NCBI GenBank assembly: GCA_016720145.1
Contig: JADJXV010000006.1
Coordinates: forward strand, 210,728 to 274,727
Direction: 5' to 3'
DNA from: Ignavibacteria bacterium
GTDB lineage: Bacteria; Bacteroidota; Ignavibacteria; Kapaibacteriales; UBA961
Length of the DNA stretch: 64,000 bases
In this document: in pieces, positions 61,726 to 64,000 of the stretch
Numbering within the stretch: position 1 is the stretch's first letter
Layout: every line of letters begins with the position of its first letter
Notes under the pieces: model-generated
The model's input: only the letters and a program-made list of their open reading frames with translations
Databases searched by the model: none
Told to the model about the DNA's origin: nothing
Program-made: the position numbers and the translations under genes

Positions 61726-64000
61726 ATGAAACACCTTTTTACACTCTTTCTCTTCCTAAAGTGCATTTTTCACGTAAATGCTCAAGTCGTTTCAATTTCA
61801 AAACTGGATGCCTCCGGCTTCCCTGAAATGAAGGCAAAGTTCTATGTTTTAGATTCTGTTAGGAAACAAGTACTCCCATCGGTAGACGAACTCACATTGA
61901 CCGAAATCGGAATCTCAAGGGTAATTACGAATGTGAATTACCCAACACCGTCATTGCCTCTTGCTCTCTCTTCCGTGCTGACGATGAATATTTCTCAGTC
62001 GAAGAGTATTGGTCCGGACGGAGTTACGAATATTGAAATTGCTCAAGCCGGAGCACGTGCATGGATTCAAGATTTACCGTTAGGGATTTCGGAGTGCGCT
62101 CTAACGAGTTTCGACAGCAACAGTTATTTACATCAAGATTATACTACCGACCCTGCTCGACTGCAACAGACGATTCAGTCATTGTCTCCAAATAATAGTG
62201 CAAAGAATTTTGACGTAGGTTTGTTACTGCCACCGGCAGGCGCGTTACAAGTATCTCAGCGCGGTAATTTTAAACGAGTCGTTATTTTACTCACAGATGG
62301 ATTACCTTCTATCGGACCTAATACATCGGACGTTATAGCAGAAGCTTACAAGCAGAAATGTACTATCTATATCATTACACTCGGTTACACCTGCCCATTT
62401 AATCTCAAAGAACTTGCTATGCAAACAGGTGGGCAATGGTATGAAAATGTCACCACGAAGCAACAAGCCGAAGTCGTGTATCGTAAAATCATGCAACTAT
62501 ATATACCAATTACATCAGGTGAAATCACTTGGACGAGCGACATTACCTGCCAAAGAGAATATAATATTAATACAGAGTTAACCTGGCAGTCAACAACAGG
62601 TTATATAAATTCCGCTTCCCCCACTAGTGCATTTGCTTCTCTGAAAGTTAATCCAAGCTTTATCGGCTACGGAAAAAGACTGCCATCTACGCAACATGAT
62701 ACTACAATTACACTCACTGTAAAGGATGCTGATTTTACCATTTCAGGAATTAAACAAGTGGCCGGTTCTGCTGAATTTTCTGTTGTCAATACTACATTTC
62801 CACTCATCATCCTGAAGAATACCAGCAAATCAATTACCCTCCGATTTGCACCGAACGATTCAGGATTAACATACGCAAGTTTTGAACTTGAAACTGACCG
62901 ATGTTCAGGATCCTTCTGCACTTATGGTGGTTTCCCGGGTAAAACATCAGCATCTTCATTCCTTAAACTCACCCAACCCAATGGAGGTGAAACCTTTGTT
63001 ATAGGGCGCGATGAAGAGATCACTTGGTCAGGTATTGCACCAAGCGATACGGTGCGGCTTGAGTACAGCAATGATGGTGGCATTACTTGGTCACAAATTA
63101 GTGACCATGCTTCGGGCTTGAAGTATACGTGGGAAAATGTGCCATCTCCACAAAGCGTCCAATGCTTAGTACGAATTCACCAAAATGCCAGTATGGTAAA
63201 TACGGATAGTGTTCGCACAATTGCCGGTTATCAATCTGAACGTTTAGGAGTATCCTTTAGCCCAAATGGAGAAAAATTGGCGATGGCGTTTCAAGGTGGA
63301 GTCAGTGTCTATGATGCGTTTACATTGACTCAAACTGGAATATTGTACATCTCAACTTATGTCGATGGTGTTGCCTACAGCCCGGATGGCGGAAGGATAG
63401 CTACTGCCAGCGCGGATAAAACTGCAAGGATCTGGGATGCAAATACCGGCTCGCTAATCTACAGCTTACAAGGACATACAGGTGAGATTATGACAGTTGC
63501 CTTTAGTCCGGATGGAAGTACAATTGTTACGGGAAGCGAAGATAAGACAGTGAAAATCTGGGATGCAAATACAGGGGAAGTACTCCATACATTAAAAGAT
63601 CATACAAAACAGGTTCGCGGGGTTGCCTATAGTCCTGATGGGAGTAGAATTGCTTCTGCAAGTTTTGATAGTACATTAAAGATCTGGGATGCACATACTG
63701 GAGAAGTACTTCTGACATCATGGGGAAATGACGATTTGATAACGGACGTTGCCTATAGTCCGGATGGAAGTAAAGTCGCTACATCGGGTTTCGATAGAAA
63801 AGTTAAAATCTGGGATGCAACTACCGGCACATTGCTGGGGTCTTTTATTGCTCATACCGGCTATATAAAAAGTATTACCTATAGTCCGGATGGAAGCAAA
63901 ATAGCAACTGCATGCGGTACGATGGATACATACGGTTATGCAACTGTAAAAATATGGGATGCAACTACATACTCACTTCTACGGACATTAAAGGGACATA
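61726..64000 (+). CDS. T9SS-type vWA/ASH protein with WD40-like propeller, partial at window end
   Basis: 758 codons are visible and the frame is still open at the window edge. It has the same front as its neighbour: signal peptide, vWA-like domain (KRVVILLTDGLPSIG), ASH domain (YGKRLPSTQHDTTITLT, RFAPNDSG) and the PNGGETFVIGRD...W domain. From about residue 490 it has WD40-type blades instead of the 58-residue repeats (VAFSPDGSTIVTGSEDKTVKIWDA, quoted in part, in at least six copies). WD40 propellers are protein-binding platforms, unusual outside the cell. A T9SS end is expected beyond the window. The start codon is preceded by no clear ribosome-binding site. Confidence 0.85.
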   Translation, partial: MKHLFTLFLFLKCIFHVNAQVVSISKLDASGFPEMKAKFYVLDSVRKQVLPSVDELTLTEIGISRVITNVNYPTPSLPLALSSVLTMNISQSKSIGPDGVTNIEIAQAGARAWIQDLPLGISECALTSFDSNSYLHQDYTTDPARLQQTIQSLSPNNSAKNFDVGLLLPPAGALQVSQRGNFKRVVILLTDGLPSIGPNTSDVIAEAYKQKCTIYIITLGYTCPFNLKELAMQTGGQWYENVTTKQQAEVVYRKIMQLYIPITSGEITWTSDITCQREYNINTELTWQSTTGYINSASPTSAFASLKVNPSFIGYGKRLPSTQHDTTITLTVKDADFTISGIKQVAGSAEFSVVNTTFPLIILKNTSKSITLRFAPNDSGLTYASFELETDRCSGSFCTYGGFPGKTSASSFLKLTQPNGGETFVIGRDEEITWSGIAPSDTVRLEYSNDGGITWSQISDHASGLKYTWENVPSPQSVQCLVRIHQNASMVNTDSVRTIAGYQSERLGVSFSPNGEKLAMAFQGGVSVYDAFTLTQTGILYISTYVDGVAYSPDGGRIATASADKTARIWDANTGSLIYSLQGHTGEIMTVAFSPDGSTIVTGSEDKTVKIWDANTGEVLHTLKDHTKQVRGVAYSPDGSRIASASFDSTLKIWDAHTGEVLLTSWGNDDLITDVAYSPDGSKVATSGFDRKVKIWDATTGTLLGSFIAHTGYIKSITYSPDGSKIATACGTMDTYGYATVKIWDATTYSLLRTLKGH

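Overview
The window (about 42% GC by eye) looks like a chromosome segment from a member of the Bacteroidota/Chlorobiota (FCB) group, most likely a Kapabacteria- or Ignavibacteria-like lineage. The support is type IX secretion (T9SS) C-terminal sorting domains on several exported proteins, a fused alpha/beta branched-chain 2-oxoacid dehydrogenase E1, a eukaryotic-type citrate synthase, a K+-dependent membrane pyrophosphatase, and a kdp operon whose KdpD is the short form (about 374 residues) with a separate histidine kinase. The taxonomic call is inference; no rRNA is present.

Layout. 1-3.7 kb: the end of a YgfZ-like gene, a small outer-membrane barrel, a family 9 glycosyltransferase, a membrane-anchored unknown and a frameshifted cheR. 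3.7-15.7 kb: MOSC protein plus fused E1 (one unit), a PEGA lipoprotein, a DUF4397/T9SS protein, a YhcG-type nuclease with a premature stop, hppA, tRNA-Val(GAC), citrate synthase and an SDR. 15.9-21.7 kb: di-heme peroxidase lipoprotein, PhoX-like lipoprotein and a putative cysteine-peptidase lipoprotein. 21.9-27.7 kb: methionine synthase split into two genes with a GxxExxY gene and palindromic repeats between them, then a DUF4424-like and a DUF2442 gene. 27.9-34.8 kb: TonB-dependent receptor, kynureninase, a small basic exported protein, a barrel protein and a beta-helix T9SS protein. 35.0-43.5 kb: a kdp operon (27-residue microprotein, kdpF, kdpA, kdpB, kdpC, porin, kdpD, histidine kinase) behind a sigma-54-like promoter. 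43.8-49.3 kb: a second YhcG-type nuclease and a CHASE/PAS kinase with a sigma-54 response regulator. 49.7-53.8 kb: a toxin-antitoxin pair bracketed by a duplicated block, a second GT9, a YbbR protein and a nitrilase-family amidohydrolase. 54.2-64 kb: an OmpA-family protein, a REP-associated transposase (RAYT) between palindrome pairs, and two large exported paralogs sharing a von Willebrand A-like front half but carrying different beta-propellers.

Three themes stand out. (1) The kdp locus is complete, with two tiny membrane proteins at its head and a plausible sigma-54 switch. (2) Several families of palindromic repeats occupy gene ends; one comes with its RAYT and another recurs beside the GxxExxY gene that sits between the metH halves. 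(3) At least seven otherwise well-conserved genes carry a net +1 frame change, so either the assembly has indel errors or these genes are decaying or variable.
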